Shown here piece by piece: positions 51,980-60,874 of a stretch of 64,000 bases of DNA. Location: contig JADZEB010000004.1 of NCBI GenBank assembly GCA_020850755.1, forward strand, positions 124,001-188,000, written 5' to 3'. A program made the translations under genes and the position numbers. Positions within the stretch are counted from its first letter, which is position 1. Each line of letters starts with the position of its first letter. The notes beneath the pieces are model-generated. The model was not told the DNA's origin. It saw nothing but the letters and a program-made list of their open reading frames with translations, and ran no database searches. Source of the stretch: Alphaproteobacteria bacterium. Its GTDB lineage: Bacteria > Pseudomonadota > Alphaproteobacteria > Acetobacterales > Acetobacteraceae.

Positions 51980-52800
51980 TGGCGGATGTCCGCGAGGGTG
52001 AGGTCGGTCATGAACATGTGGCCGGTGGCGTGGGTGATCATCTCGGGAATGCCGGCGGCCTGCGCAACCGCCTGCGGCGTGACACCGCAGCCCCAGAACA
52101 TCGGCACATCGTCGGGCCCGAGCGTGCAGCCATTGGTCCATTGCGAGTTGGCCGGATCGACGCCGACCGCCGCCGGGTCCCCGACATGCACCGGGCCGCC
52201 ATGCGCCAGCGGATAGCGCGCGGTGACCGCGGCCACGCGGTCGACCAGACCCTTGGGCACCGGCTTCATGCTGATCACCATCGGTCCCTTGAAAGGCCCG
52301 GCCGGCACGCACTGGATGGTGGAGGTGTAGACCGGGATGCGCGGCTGGTCGCCCGAGGGACCGGGGCGGCGGAGGATGGCGGGATCGATGCCATCGGCGG
52401 CCAGCGCCGAATCGAAGGACAGGCTGCAGCCCATCACGAAGGCGACATGGTCCGCCCGCCACAGGTCGCGGATGTCGCGCAGCTCCGCCACCTTCTTGCC
52501 GTCGCGATAGAGCACGTAGCGCGACAGGTCCGTGCGCAGGTCGGCCCCCGGTGCGACGCGCTTCGGCTCCGGGTCGCCCGTATCCGTCACGTCGAGCAGC
52601 GGGCAAGGCTTCGGGTTGCGATGGCAGAAGCGCATGAAGTCGAGCGCATAGCGCTCGGGCAGGATGGCCAGATTCGCCTGGATATGCCCGTCCGCGAGAT
52701 CGTGGGTGGTGGTGTTCCAGCGCTTCGCCCGGATCGCCTCGCGCACGGCGCGGGCGGGGACGCGGCCAAGCTCCGCTCGGGTCAGCATTCCATCAGGCAT
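51976..52800 (-). CDS. DUF1445 putative hydro-lyase (D-glutamate cyclase-like)
   Basis: 274 residues from ATG 52800 (ATG 52788 is an alternative). Family pattern: WNTTTHDLADGHIQANLAIL, HRNPKPCPLLDVTDTGDPEP, FVMGCSLSFDSALAADGI, and CGVTPQAVAQAAGIPEMITH with ATGHMFMTDL. DUF1445 (PF07286) proteins are annotated as hydro-lyases; the mammalian relative acts as D-glutamate cyclase. It sits between an ABC permease and an HpcH aldolase in one operon, suggesting successive steps on a carboxylated compound. Confidence 0.85.
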   Translation of the reverse strand: MPDGMLTRAELGRVPARAVREAIRAKRWNTTTHDLADGHIQANLAILPERYALDFMRFCHRNPKPCPLLDVTDTGDPEPKRVAPGADLRTDLSRYVLYRDGKKVAELRDIRDLWRADHVAFVMGCSLSFDSALAADGIDPAILRRPGPSGDQPRIPVYTSTIQCVPAGPFKGPMVISMKPVPKGLVDRVAAVTARYPLAHGGPVHVGDPAAVGVDPANSQWTNGCTLGPDDVPMFWGCGVTPQAVAQAAGIPEMITHATGHMFMTDLTLADIRQ

Positions 52801-52814
52801 GGATGGCTCTCCTG

Positions 52815-53648
52815 TCAGCTGCGCCAGCGCAGGATCCGTCTCTCGGCCGCCTTGATGATGGCTGAAAGCAGGATGCCCACGATCGCCAGAACGAACAGGC
52901 CGGCGAAGGCGCCGGCCGTGTCGAAGGTGGAACTCGCCTGCGCGATCTTGAAGCCGATGCCGCGGTTCGAGGACATGAACTCGCCCACCACCGCGCCGAT
53001 CAGCGCATAGGGAATGGAGACCTTGAGGCCCGCCAGCACCCAAGCCGCAGCCGAGGGCGCGATCACGATGCGCAGGAGCTGCCACTCCTTCGCGCCCATG
53101 ATCCGCGCCGCGTTGAGGTGGACGGCAGAGACATCGCGCACGCCGGAATAGGTGTTCAGGAACACGAGGAAGAACACGATGATCGCCGCCATGGCGATCT
53201 TGCTCTCGATGCCGATGCCGAACCACATGATGAAGAGCGGCGCGAGCGCGATCTTGGGCAGGCTGTAGAAGGCGGTGATATAGGGATCGAAGATGGTCGC
53301 CAGCGCATCGTAGCGGCCGAACAGGAAGCCCACGACGAATCCCGCCAGCCCGCCGATGACGAAGCCCATCAGCATCGCATACATCGTGTAGAACAGGTGG
53401 TCGAACAGTTCGCCGCGGCGAATCCAGTCCACCAGCTTCGCCCCGATCTCATACGGAGAGGAAAAGAAGAAGGGATCGATCAGCGGGCCGGCGGCAAGCT
53501 GCCACGCGAGCAGGAAAACGACCCCCACCGCCACCTGCGCCACCAGCAGCAGGCGGCGGCGCTGGGCGACGCGGATCTCCTCCTCGGCAACGGCGCGGCT
53601 CAGGCTCGGCCCGCCGACGTCCGCGCCCTCGGCCTGGCTGATGCTCAT
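52815..53648 (-). CDS. SsuC/TauC-type ABC permease (NMT1 operon B)
   Basis: 277 residues. About six helices; FFFSSPYEIGAKLVDWIRRG and the EAA loop NAARIMGAKEWQLLRIVIAPSAA are family signatures. The start overlaps the ATPase stop (ATGA at 53645-53648). Compare operon A permease, which is similar in fold but distinct in sequence. Confidence 0.9.
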   Translation of the reverse strand: MSISQAEGADVGGPSLSRAVAEEEIRVAQRRRLLLVAQVAVGVVFLLAWQLAAGPLIDPFFFSSPYEIGAKLVDWIRRGELFDHLFYTMYAMLMGFVIGGLAGFVVGFLFGRYDALATIFDPYITAFYSLPKIALAPLFIMWFGIGIESKIAMAAIIVFFLVFLNTYSGVRDVSAVHLNAARIMGAKEWQLLRIVIAPSAAAWVLAGLKVSIPYALIGAVVGEFMSSNRGIGFKIAQASSTFDTAGAFAGLFVLAIVGILLSAIIKAAERRILRWRS

Positions 53649-54421
53649 AGGGCTTCCCCCTTGCGGATCTCGCCTTCAAGCGCCTGCCACAGCCGCTCGA
53701 ACACCTCCTGGAAGCCGGGCTGGAAGCGCACGCGGAACACGTCGCGCGGGCGCGGCAGGGTGATCTTCTCGATCAGCTTGATTCGCCCGGGCCGTCCGGT
53801 GAACACCACCACGCGATCGGCGAGCGTAATCGCCTCGGCGAGATCGTGGGTGACGAACACCACCGTCTTGCGCGTGCGCTCCCAGAGCTTCATCAGCTCG
53901 TCCTGCATCACGAGCTTGAGCTGCGCATCGAGCGCACCGAACGGCTCGTCCATGAGCAGCGTGCCGGGATCGTAGGCCAGCACCTGCGCCAAGGCGACAC
54001 GCTTGCGCATGCCGCCCGACAGCTCGTTCGGGAAGTGCTTGCCGAAGCCCGAGAGATTGACCATCTCGAGCAGCGCCTTGGTACGCTCGGCGCGTTGCTG
54101 GCGCGAAACGTGCCGGATCTCCAGCGGCAGCCAGACATTCGCCTCGGCCGAGCGCCAGGGCAGCAGGCTGTCGGCCTGCGTCATGTAGCCCACGCGCGTA
54201 TTGACGCCGCGCACCTCCTGCCCGTCCTGGACGATGCGCCCGGCGGTGCAGTCGAGGATGCCCGCGATCATGTTGAGCAACGTCGACTTGCCGCAGCCCG
54301 AAGGTCCGACCAGGGCGATGAACTCGCCGCTCTCGATCTCGAGCGACAGGTTGTCGATCGCCAACACCTCGCGGCGGTTGCGAACGAAGCGCTTCGCAAC
54401 CGCCTCGACCTGAATACTCAC
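53645..54421 (-). CDS. SsuB/TauB-type ABC ATPase (NMT1 operon B)
   Basis: 258 residues from GTG 54421. Walker A GPSGCGKST, VGYMTQADSLLPWRSAEANV, signature LSGGMRKRVALAQVLA, Walker B TLLMDEPFGALDAQ and FVTHDLAEAITLAD are intact. Its C-terminus FRVRFQPGFQEVFERLWQAL is typical of nitrate/taurine-type ATPases. Confidence 0.92.
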   Translation of the reverse strand: MSIQVEAVAKRFVRNRREVLAIDNLSLEIESGEFIALVGPSGCGKSTLLNMIAGILDCTAGRIVQDGQEVRGVNTRVGYMTQADSLLPWRSAEANVWLPLEIRHVSRQQRAERTKALLEMVNLSGFGKHFPNELSGGMRKRVALAQVLAYDPGTLLMDEPFGALDAQLKLVMQDELMKLWERTRKTVVFVTHDLAEAITLADRVVVFTGRPGRIKLIEKITLPRPRDVFRVRFQPGFQEVFERLWQALEGEIRKGEAL

Positions 54422-54445
54422 CGGTTTCGTTCCTGTCCGACTGCG

Positions 54446-55549
54446 CTAGCCGAGCTGGCGCAGCGCCGCCTCGACGAATCGCAGCTCGAAGGCGTCCTTG
54501 AAGCCGAAATTGGCCGGGATGGCCGGCTGGCCCATCGCCTGCTGATCCTCGTTGAGGAAGTCGGCCTGGGTCTTGTACTGCGCCTCGGTCATGATCGGCG
54601 CGCGCATGTAGATCGGCACGTTGTTGCGATAGGCGAGCTCGAACAGGGATTCCTCCATGTCGCTGAACCAAGCGCGCGCCCAGGTCTTGAAGTCGTCCGG
54701 GTTCTCGTGGATCTGCTTGAGCGCGAGCGCGGTGCCGCGGCAATAGGCGGTAAGCTGCGGCCCCTTCTCCTCCATCGTCTTCCGCGAGGCCGACGCGGCG
54801 ATATAGACGAAGTCGGAGAGTTCCGCCGGCGGATTGGTCGCCATGTTGGCGACATATGTCGCCCCCGCGCGTTGCACCGCCACGTCCGAGGTGGGCGAGG
54901 ACAGGCAGAAGCCATCGAGTTGGTTGCGCTGCATCGCCGCGACCATCGCCGGGCCGCCGCGCACTGGCGTGAGCTGCGCCTCGCGGTCGGGGTTGACGCC
55001 GCCGCGGCGCATGAACCAGCGCAGCAGCTGGTCCGGCCCGGCACCCGGCCCCGTGGTGCCAAGCCGCAGGCCACGCAGCGCGCGGCCCTTGTCGGCGGTC
55101 GGCGACTGCTCAGTCACGCCAAGCCGGTCGGCGATCTCCTTCTTGATCACCACGTTAGAGGCGTACTTGTTCACCATCGCACAGAACATCACCACCGGCT
55201 GGTTGCGCATCTGCACGCGGATGTTCTGGATCGGGGCGCCGAGCACGATGTCGGCCGCGCCGGCAAGCAGGGCGTCATGGTTAACGCCGCGCTCGGTCGA
55301 GGCCTGGACGACTCGCAGTCCGCCGGATTCGAAATAGCGCTTCGCGACGCCGAAATCCTCGCTGCCCCAGAGCCAGCTCTTCGAGGTCGAGCGCAGCGTG
55401 CTGACCGTGCCAAGCGCCTGTGCATGGGCCGGCCGGACAGCCATGCCGAACACGGAAGCCATGCCTTGCAGCGCTGCAACGCCGCCAAGCGCGGCGGCGG
55501 CCTGAAGCATCTCACGGCGGGCGAGCCTGATCCTGGGCGATCCCGACAT
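54446..55549 (-). CDS. NMT1/SsuA-type binding protein (NMT1 operon B)
   Basis: 367 residues from ATG 55549 with GGGAGGA 7 nt upstream. RLARREMLQAAAALGGVAAL is a Tat-like signal, cleaved near AHAQA. NMT1-like domain: SKSWLWGSEDFGVAKRYFES, ADIVLGAPIQNIRVQMRNQP, and GAGPDQLLRWFMRRGGVNPD. First transport gene of operon B (binding protein, ATPase, permease, DUF1445, HpcH aldolase). Confidence 0.86.
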   Translation of the reverse strand: MSGSPRIRLARREMLQAAAALGGVAALQGMASVFGMAVRPAHAQALGTVSTLRSTSKSWLWGSEDFGVAKRYFESGGLRVVQASTERGVNHDALLAGAADIVLGAPIQNIRVQMRNQPVVMFCAMVNKYASNVVIKKEIADRLGVTEQSPTADKGRALRGLRLGTTGPGAGPDQLLRWFMRRGGVNPDREAQLTPVRGGPAMVAAMQRNQLDGFCLSSPTSDVAVQRAGATYVANMATNPPAELSDFVYIAASASRKTMEEKGPQLTAYCRGTALALKQIHENPDDFKTWARAWFSDMEESLFELAYRNNVPIYMRAPIMTEAQYKTQADFLNEDQQAMGQPAIPANFGFKDAFELRFVEAALRQLG

Positions 55550-55654
55550 TCTATCCTCCCTGCTCTGTTGTTTGGCCCGCCTCCGCGGGCGCGGTGGGCC
55601 AAATCTAGGCCCTGGCGCCGCGCCGGGCAAGCCGCGCGGCCGGGCTGCACGACC

Positions 55655-56359
55655 CTAAGTGCGCTTCGGACCCTCGATGCTGGCCCAGGCGCGGTAGCCG
55701 GCCGATGCCGGCACCTCGCCGCGGCGGATCATGTCTCGCCACACCTCGCAGGCATCGACGAAATTCGGGATACTGCCCGGGAACATCATGTAGGAGATGC
55801 CCTCGGCCAGCTCGTTCTCGGGGATGCCGATGGCGTAGGCGCCCTTGATGTGCTCGGCCAGCGTCCACCAGTCGCGCTTGCAGGCGGCGGTGGAGGCCAT
55901 GGCGAGTTCGACCCATTTCGGCGGCACCGGGATGTCCGAGCAGATCGCCTTGAGCGCGCGGCGATAGGCGCCGGCGCGGTCGTAGTTCGCGAAATACCTG
56001 GCCCAGTGCTCGCCGCCGAAACGGGTGGCGCCGCCCACCCCCAGGAAGCCGCCCAGGCGGATCGCCAGCTCGGCTTCGGCATCGCTGCCGCCGGCCTTCT
56101 GGAACTTGGTGACATGGTGGACGGCGATCGCCTCCTCGACCGCGGTCAGGATCGCGAGCCAGATGAACTCCTTGGTCCGCTCGTCCAGGTAGTGCGGGGT
56201 GAGCGCCAGCGCCGTATAGGCAGCATCATAGCCCGCCAGCAGATCAGGGAGCGCCACGGCCAGTAGGCCATGATGCGGCAGGAGCCAGCCGCGCTTTGCA
56301 ATGACGGCCTGCAGGCGGGCCTCGATCTCGGCGATGGACGGTTCGGCGGCGGGCGTCAT
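55655..56359 (-). CDS. Carboxymuconolactone decarboxylase-family protein
   Basis: 234 residues, two CMD-like halves. YLDERTKEFIWLAILTAVEE and AIAVHHVTKFQKAGGSDAE match the helix-turn motif of CMD/AhpD proteins, but no CxxC pair is present, so it is not a peroxidase of the AhpD type. The second half VELAMASTAACKRDWWTLAE repeats the pattern. It lies 105 bp upstream of operon B on the same strand and may belong to it; enzymatic role unknown. Confidence 0.78.
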   Translation of the reverse strand: MTPAAEPSIAEIEARLQAVIAKRGWLLPHHGLLAVALPDLLAGYDAAYTALALTPHYLDERTKEFIWLAILTAVEEAIAVHHVTKFQKAGGSDAEAELAIRLGGFLGVGGATRFGGEHWARYFANYDRAGAYRRALKAICSDIPVPPKWVELAMASTAACKRDWWTLAEHIKGAYAIGIPENELAEGISYMMFPGSIPNFVDACEVWRDMIRRGEVPASAGYRAWASIEGPKRT

Positions 56360-56496
56360 GTCGGGCGCTCCCTCGGGCGGTTGCTCGGTGTCGGGGGACC
56401 TTGGCGCGACCTTGCCAAGCTGTAAAGCTGCACTCGGATGGGCAAGATCGGCAGCGTCTGGCGGTGCTGCGACCCGACAAGCAAAGGAGGCAGGCC

Positions 56497-57933
56497 ATGG
56501 CAGCCAGGGGCGTCTTGATCGGCGGCAAGTGGCGGCAGGCCGATGCCGGCACGATTGCAGTGCTCAACCCTTCGGACGGCGCCCCCTTCGCCGAGATCGC
56601 ACGCGGTGGCGCTGCCGAGATCGACGCGGCCGTTACGGCCGCGCAGGCCGCGCTGGACGGCGCCTGGGGCCGCATGGCCCCGCTTGCGCGCGGGCGCCTT
56701 CTGCTCAGGATCTCGGCCCGCATCCTGGACAAGGCGGATGAACTCGCCCGCATGGAGTCGATGGATGTCGGCAAGCCGCTCAAGCAGGCCCGCGCCGATG
56801 TTGTCGCCTGTGCCCGCTATTTCGAGTTCTACGCCGGAGCGGTCGACAAGTTCATGGGCGAGACCATCCCCTATGCGGACGGCTTCACGGTCATGACCCT
56901 GCGCGAACCGCACGGCGTGACCGCACATATCATCCCGTGGAACTATCCGTTGCAGATGTTCGGGCGGTCGGTTGCGCCAGCGCTCGCCACAGGCAATGCC
57001 TGCGTCGTCAAGCCCGCCGAGGACGCGTCGCTGAGCTCGCTGGCACTGGCCGAGATCGCGCTCGAAGCAGGCCTGCCGGAAGGCGCGCTCAACGTCGTCA
57101 CGGGTTATGGCGAGGAGGCTGGCGCGGCGCTTTCCGCCCACCCCGGCATCGTCCATCTCTCCTTCACCGGCAGCCCGGAAGTGGGCCGGCTTGTCCAGGC
57201 GGCCGCTGCGCGCAACACGATCCCCGTAACGCTGGAACTCGGCGGCAAGTCACCACAGCTCGTGTTCGCCGACGCGGACCAGGACGCAGCCAGCGCTACG
57301 GTGCTGGCCGCGATCACGCAGAATGCCGGACAGACCTGCTCGGCCGGAAGCCGGGTGCTGGTCGAGGCACCGGTATTCGATCGCTTCGTAGCCGGGCTAT
57401 CCGATCGCTTCGCCAGACTCCAGGTCGGCCCGGCCGACCGCGATCTCGATGTCGGTCCCGTCATCAACGCTGCGCAGCAGATGCGCGTGAACAGCTATCT
57501 CGATCTCGCCCGCGCCGACACGCTACGCATCGCCGGCGAGGGGCAGATACTATCCAACTCGCCGCCCGCCGGATTCTACGTAAGGCCGACGTTGATCGCC
57601 GACGTTGACGCCAAGCACAAGATCGCCCAGGACGAGATCTTTGGGCCGATCCTGGTGGCGATCCGCGTCCGCGACGAAGCCCACGCGCTGGAGGTTGCGA
57701 ACGGCACGCCCTACGGGTTGGTCGCGGGGGTATGGACCCGCGACGGCGGACGGGCCATGCGGCTCGCGCGGCGTATCAAGGCCGGGCAGGTGTTCATCAA
57801 CAACTACGGCGCCGGGGGCGGAATCGAACTGCCCTTCGGCGGCGTGAAGGCCTCGGGCCACGGGCGCGAGAAGGGCTTCGAAGCGCTGTACGGCTTCACG
57901 ACCGTGAAGATGCTCGCGATCAGGCACGACTAG
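56497..57933 (+). CDS. Aldehyde dehydrogenase
   Basis: 478 residues from ATG 56497 with AAAGGAGG 6 nt upstream. The NAD-binding HIIPWNYPLQMFGRS, FTGSPEVGRLVQ, catalytic Glu247 in TLELGGKSPQLV, and nucleophile Cys281 in NAGQTCSAGSRV are all present; DEIFGPILVAIRV and ELPFGGVKASGHGREKG close the protein. It oxidises an aldehyde to acid with NAD(P). It is 135 bp upstream of the TRAP operon and could handle an aldehyde derived from the imported compound. Confidence 0.93.
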   Translation: MAARGVLIGGKWRQADAGTIAVLNPSDGAPFAEIARGGAAEIDAAVTAAQAALDGAWGRMAPLARGRLLLRISARILDKADELARMESMDVGKPLKQARADVVACARYFEFYAGAVDKFMGETIPYADGFTVMTLREPHGVTAHIIPWNYPLQMFGRSVAPALATGNACVVKPAEDASLSSLALAEIALEAGLPEGALNVVTGYGEEAGAALSAHPGIVHLSFTGSPEVGRLVQAAAARNTIPVTLELGGKSPQLVFADADQDAASATVLAAITQNAGQTCSAGSRVLVEAPVFDRFVAGLSDRFARLQVGPADRDLDVGPVINAAQQMRVNSYLDLARADTLRIAGEGQILSNSPPAGFYVRPTLIADVDAKHKIAQDEIFGPILVAIRVRDEAHALEVANGTPYGLVAGVWTRDGGRAMRLARRIKAGQVFINNYGAGGGIELPFGGVKASGHGREKGFEALYGFTTVKMLAIRHD

Positions 57934-57986
57934 CGCCCCGGGACCCCGCTCTCGGCCATCCCCGACCCCCGTCCCGAACCCGGGCG

Positions 57987-58016
57987 TTGAAGTTGCCCGG
58001 TACCTGACCCTATCTT
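57987..58016 (+). promoter_or_regulatory. Candidate promoter of the TRAP operon
   Basis: TTGAAG (57987-57992) and TATCTT (58011-58016) are 18 nt apart, with the start codon 53 nt further on. Confidence 0.4.
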
Positions 58017-58068
58017 GTCCGGTGGCGCCCTGCCCGGCGCCCAAGGCCCCGTGGGAAGGAACAGATCC

Positions 58069-59031
58069 ATGCGTATTGCGCCAGTGGCGATAGCGTTGTT
58101 CGCCATGTCTGTTGCGATGCCGGCAGCCGGCCAGACCCTGACCGTGACGCATCCCCTCCCCGTCAACAGCCATTACGGGGCTGCCGCAACGGCGTTCAAG
58201 GAGGTGGTCGAGAGCCGGACTCAGAATCGCATCCGCATCAACATCCAGCGCAGCGACAACGAGCGCGAGAACATCGAGGCGCTCCAGATCGGCACCGGTG
58301 ACCTGACCATCACCTCGACCGGGCCGGTCGGCAACTTCGTGCCCGAAGTGCGCGTGTTCGACATCCCGTTCCTGTTCCGCGATTACCAGCATGCCCGCGG
58401 CGTGCTGGACAGCGCGATCGGCCAGGAGGTGCTGACCAGATTCCCGGCACGCAACCTGGTGGCGCTGGCCTGGATCGAGAACGGCTTCCGCAACCTGACT
58501 AATTCGCGGCGCGAGGTGAACAACCCGAACGACATGCGCGGCCTCAAGGTGCGCACGATGGAAAACCAGGTGCACATGCAGGCCTTCCGCGCGCTCGGCG
58601 CCCTGCCGACGCCGATGGCCTTCTCCGAGCTCGTGCCGGCCCTTCAGCAGGGCACGGTCGATGGCCAGGAGAACCCGATCCCGGTGATCGTCGCCAACAA
58701 CCTAAACCAGGTGCAACGCTTCCTGTCCCTGACCCGACACGTATACTCGCCGGCGCTGCTGATGGTGTCGCCGAATGTCTGGAACCGCTTGTCCGATGCC
58801 GACAAGGCGGTGTTCCGAGACGCTGCGAAGGCCGCCGTGACGGCCAATCGCAACCGCGTCTCGCAAGACGAGAACACCGGCGTCGAGGAGTTGCGCCGCC
58901 GCGGCATGACCGTGCGGACCGAAGTGGACACGTCGGCCTTCCAGCAGGCCCTGGCGCCCGCCTTCGAGGCATGGGGGCGGGAGTTCGGAGCCCAGGCTAT
59001 CGAGCGTATCCGCAGTTGGCGCCCGAACTGA
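58069..59031 (+). CDS. TRAP transporter solute-binding protein (DctP type)
   Basis: 320 residues from ATG 58069 with GGAAGGA upstream. A Sec signal is cut near AAGQT. DctP family pattern: HPLPVNSHYGAAATAFKEVV, VFDIPFLFRDYQHARGVLD, and NDMRGLKVRTMENQVHMQAF with the conserved carboxylate-binding Arg near residue 165, then PTPMAFSELVPALQQGTVDG. It binds an organic acid in the periplasm. Confidence 0.92.
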   Translation: MRIAPVAIALFAMSVAMPAAGQTLTVTHPLPVNSHYGAAATAFKEVVESRTQNRIRINIQRSDNERENIEALQIGTGDLTITSTGPVGNFVPEVRVFDIPFLFRDYQHARGVLDSAIGQEVLTRFPARNLVALAWIENGFRNLTNSRREVNNPNDMRGLKVRTMENQVHMQAFRALGALPTPMAFSELVPALQQGTVDGQENPIPVIVANNLNQVQRFLSLTRHVYSPALLMVSPNVWNRLSDADKAVFRDAAKAAVTANRNRVSQDENTGVEELRRRGMTVRTEVDTSAFQQALAPAFEAWGREFGAQAIERIRSWRPN

Positions 59032-59046
59032 GCCGCCGGGGCCGCC

Positions 59047-59547
59047 GTGCAAAACTTGCGCGGCGCGATCCTCGCGCTCGATCGCATCGCCACGCAGGCT
59101 GCCATGGCGGCAGCCTGCCTCGCTTTGTGTGTCGCGGGCGTTGCCGGGCTTTGGCAGGTGACGAGCCGATTCCTGCTTGAATCACCGGCCACCTGGTCCG
59201 AGGCACTGGTGCGCACCGCACTGATCTGGATGTGCTATCTCGGCCTGGCCGGCGCCTTCCGGCAAGGCACGCTGGTGTCGATCGATCTTTGCCACCGCCT
59301 CTCGCGCGGCTGGCTCCGCCTTCTCGTCGAGTGGCTTGTCCTGTCCGCCGCCCTCGCCCTTCTTGGGGTGATGCTGTGGCATGGCTGGGGCATCACCCAG
59401 CGCGTGGCGGCGCAGAACCTCGCCGGCCTCGACATCTCCATCGCCTGGGGCTATGCCGCGGTCCCGGTCGGCGCCGGCTTCTGCATCATCGGGGTCGTGG
59501 CGCACTTCCTTGATCGCCGCAGCGACGAGCACGGCCAGGCAGTGTGA
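59047..59547 (+). CDS. TRAP transporter small membrane subunit (DctQ type)
   Basis: 166 residues from GTG 59047. Four membrane segments; QVTSRFLLESPATWSEALVRTALIWMCY is the DctQ hallmark region (split here: FLLESPATWSEALVR then ALIWMCYLGLAGAF). It binds the large DctM subunit encoded next. Confidence 0.9.
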   Translation: MQNLRGAILALDRIATQAAMAAACLALCVAGVAGLWQVTSRFLLESPATWSEALVRTALIWMCYLGLAGAFRQGTLVSIDLCHRLSRGWLRLLVEWLVLSAALALLGVMLWHGWGITQRVAAQNLAGLDISIAWGYAAVPVGAGFCIIGVVAHFLDRRSDEHGQAV

Positions 59548-59575
59548 CCGGCATGTCGGCAGAAGACACAGCCCG

Positions 59576-60850
59576 ATGACCGGCATCATGCTAAGCACCA
59601 TGCTGGTGATGTTCGCGCTGTCGGTGCCGATCGCGGTCTCGATCGGCATCGCCTCGCTTGCCGGGCTGGTCTTCTACACGAATTTCCCGCTGCTGGTCGC
59701 CGCGCAGCAGCTGTTCGTGCGCATCGACAGCTTCCCCCTTGCTGCCATCCCCTTCTTCATCCTGGCCGGGAACCTGATGGATGCCGGCGGCATCTCGCGC
59801 CGTCTGGTCGAGTTCGCCAAGGCCATCGTCGGTGGGGTGCAAGGTGGGCTGGCGGCCACATGTGTCCTCACCTGCATGATCTTCGCGGCGATATCCGGCT
59901 CCTCGGTCGCGACCACCTTCGCGATCGGCTCGATCCTGATCCCGGCCCTGGTGCGCCACGGCTATCCGGTGCAGTTCGCTGCCGCGCTCCAGGCCAGCTC
60001 GGCCGAGCTCGGCGTGGTGATACCGCCATCGATCCCGATGATCCTCTATGGTGTCGCCACCCAGACCTCGATTCCGGAATTGTTCATCGCCGGTTTCGGG
60101 CCAGGTGCGCTGATCGGCGGGGCGCTGATGGCCACGGTCCTGATCTGGTGCCGGCTCAAGGGCTGGGGCGTGCAGGACCGCGAGGGACGCTTGCGGCTTG
60201 GCGCCGCATTCGGGCAGGCCTTCTGGGCCCTGATGATGCCGGTCGTGATCCTGGGCGGCATCTATGGCGGTGTGTTCACCCCGACGGAAGCCTCGGTCGT
60301 GGCCGTGTTCTTCGCGCTCGTGATCGGGCTTGCGATCTACCGCGAACTCCGCCCACGCCAGGTCTATGCGGTGCTGGTGAAGTCCGTGATGTCATCGGCG
60401 GTGATCATGTTCATCATCGCCACGGCCGGCCTGTTCTCGTGGATCCTCAACCGCCAGGGCATCCCCGACCAGATGGCGGCATGGCTGGTGGAGGTGTTCG
60501 ACACGCCGGGGCGGTTCCTGCTTGGCGTCAACCTGTTCCTGTTCGTCGTCGGCATGTTCGTGGAGACATCGGCCTCGATCATCGTGCTCGCCCCTATCCT
60601 CGCCAGCGCCGCGCAGAAATTCGCGATCGATCCGGTGCATTTCGGATTGATCATGGTGGTGAATCTTGCGCTCGGGATGATCACGCCGCCATTCGGCGTC
60701 AACCTGTTCTCGGCGGCGCAGGTGGCGAAGATCGGCATGGATCGCATGATCCCGCCGCTGTCGGTCTTCATCGGCGTGGTGTTCGGCTGCCTGATGCTGA
60801 TCACCTATGTGCCGGCGATCCCGCTTTTCCTGCGCGACCTGCTGTATTGA
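59576..60850 (+). CDS. TRAP transporter large permease (DctM type)
   Basis: 424 residues from ATG 59576. Many helices; PLAAIPFFILAGNLMDAGGI, AISGSSVATTFAIGSILIPA, VVIPPSIPMILYGVATQTSI and NLALGMITPPFGVNLFSAAQ are DctM signatures. It completes a Na+ or H+-driven organic-acid importer with the two upstream genes. Confidence 0.93.
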   Translation: MTGIMLSTMLVMFALSVPIAVSIGIASLAGLVFYTNFPLLVAAQQLFVRIDSFPLAAIPFFILAGNLMDAGGISRRLVEFAKAIVGGVQGGLAATCVLTCMIFAAISGSSVATTFAIGSILIPALVRHGYPVQFAAALQASSAELGVVIPPSIPMILYGVATQTSIPELFIAGFGPGALIGGALMATVLIWCRLKGWGVQDREGRLRLGAAFGQAFWALMMPVVILGGIYGGVFTPTEASVVAVFFALVIGLAIYRELRPRQVYAVLVKSVMSSAVIMFIIATAGLFSWILNRQGIPDQMAAWLVEVFDTPGRFLLGVNLFLFVVGMFVETSASIIVLAPILASAAQKFAIDPVHFGLIMVVNLALGMITPPFGVNLFSAAQVAKIGMDRMIPPLSVFIGVVFGCLMLITYVPAIPLFLRDLLY

Positions 60851-60874
60851 TGCCCGCGAGGCACGACACTTGCC

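Noticed and set aside
53846-56266. An 806-codon open frame on the plus strand across NMT1 operon B
   Set aside because: It runs antisense to well-supported transporter genes, has Arg/His-rich composition typical of GC-rich shadow frames and no family motif.
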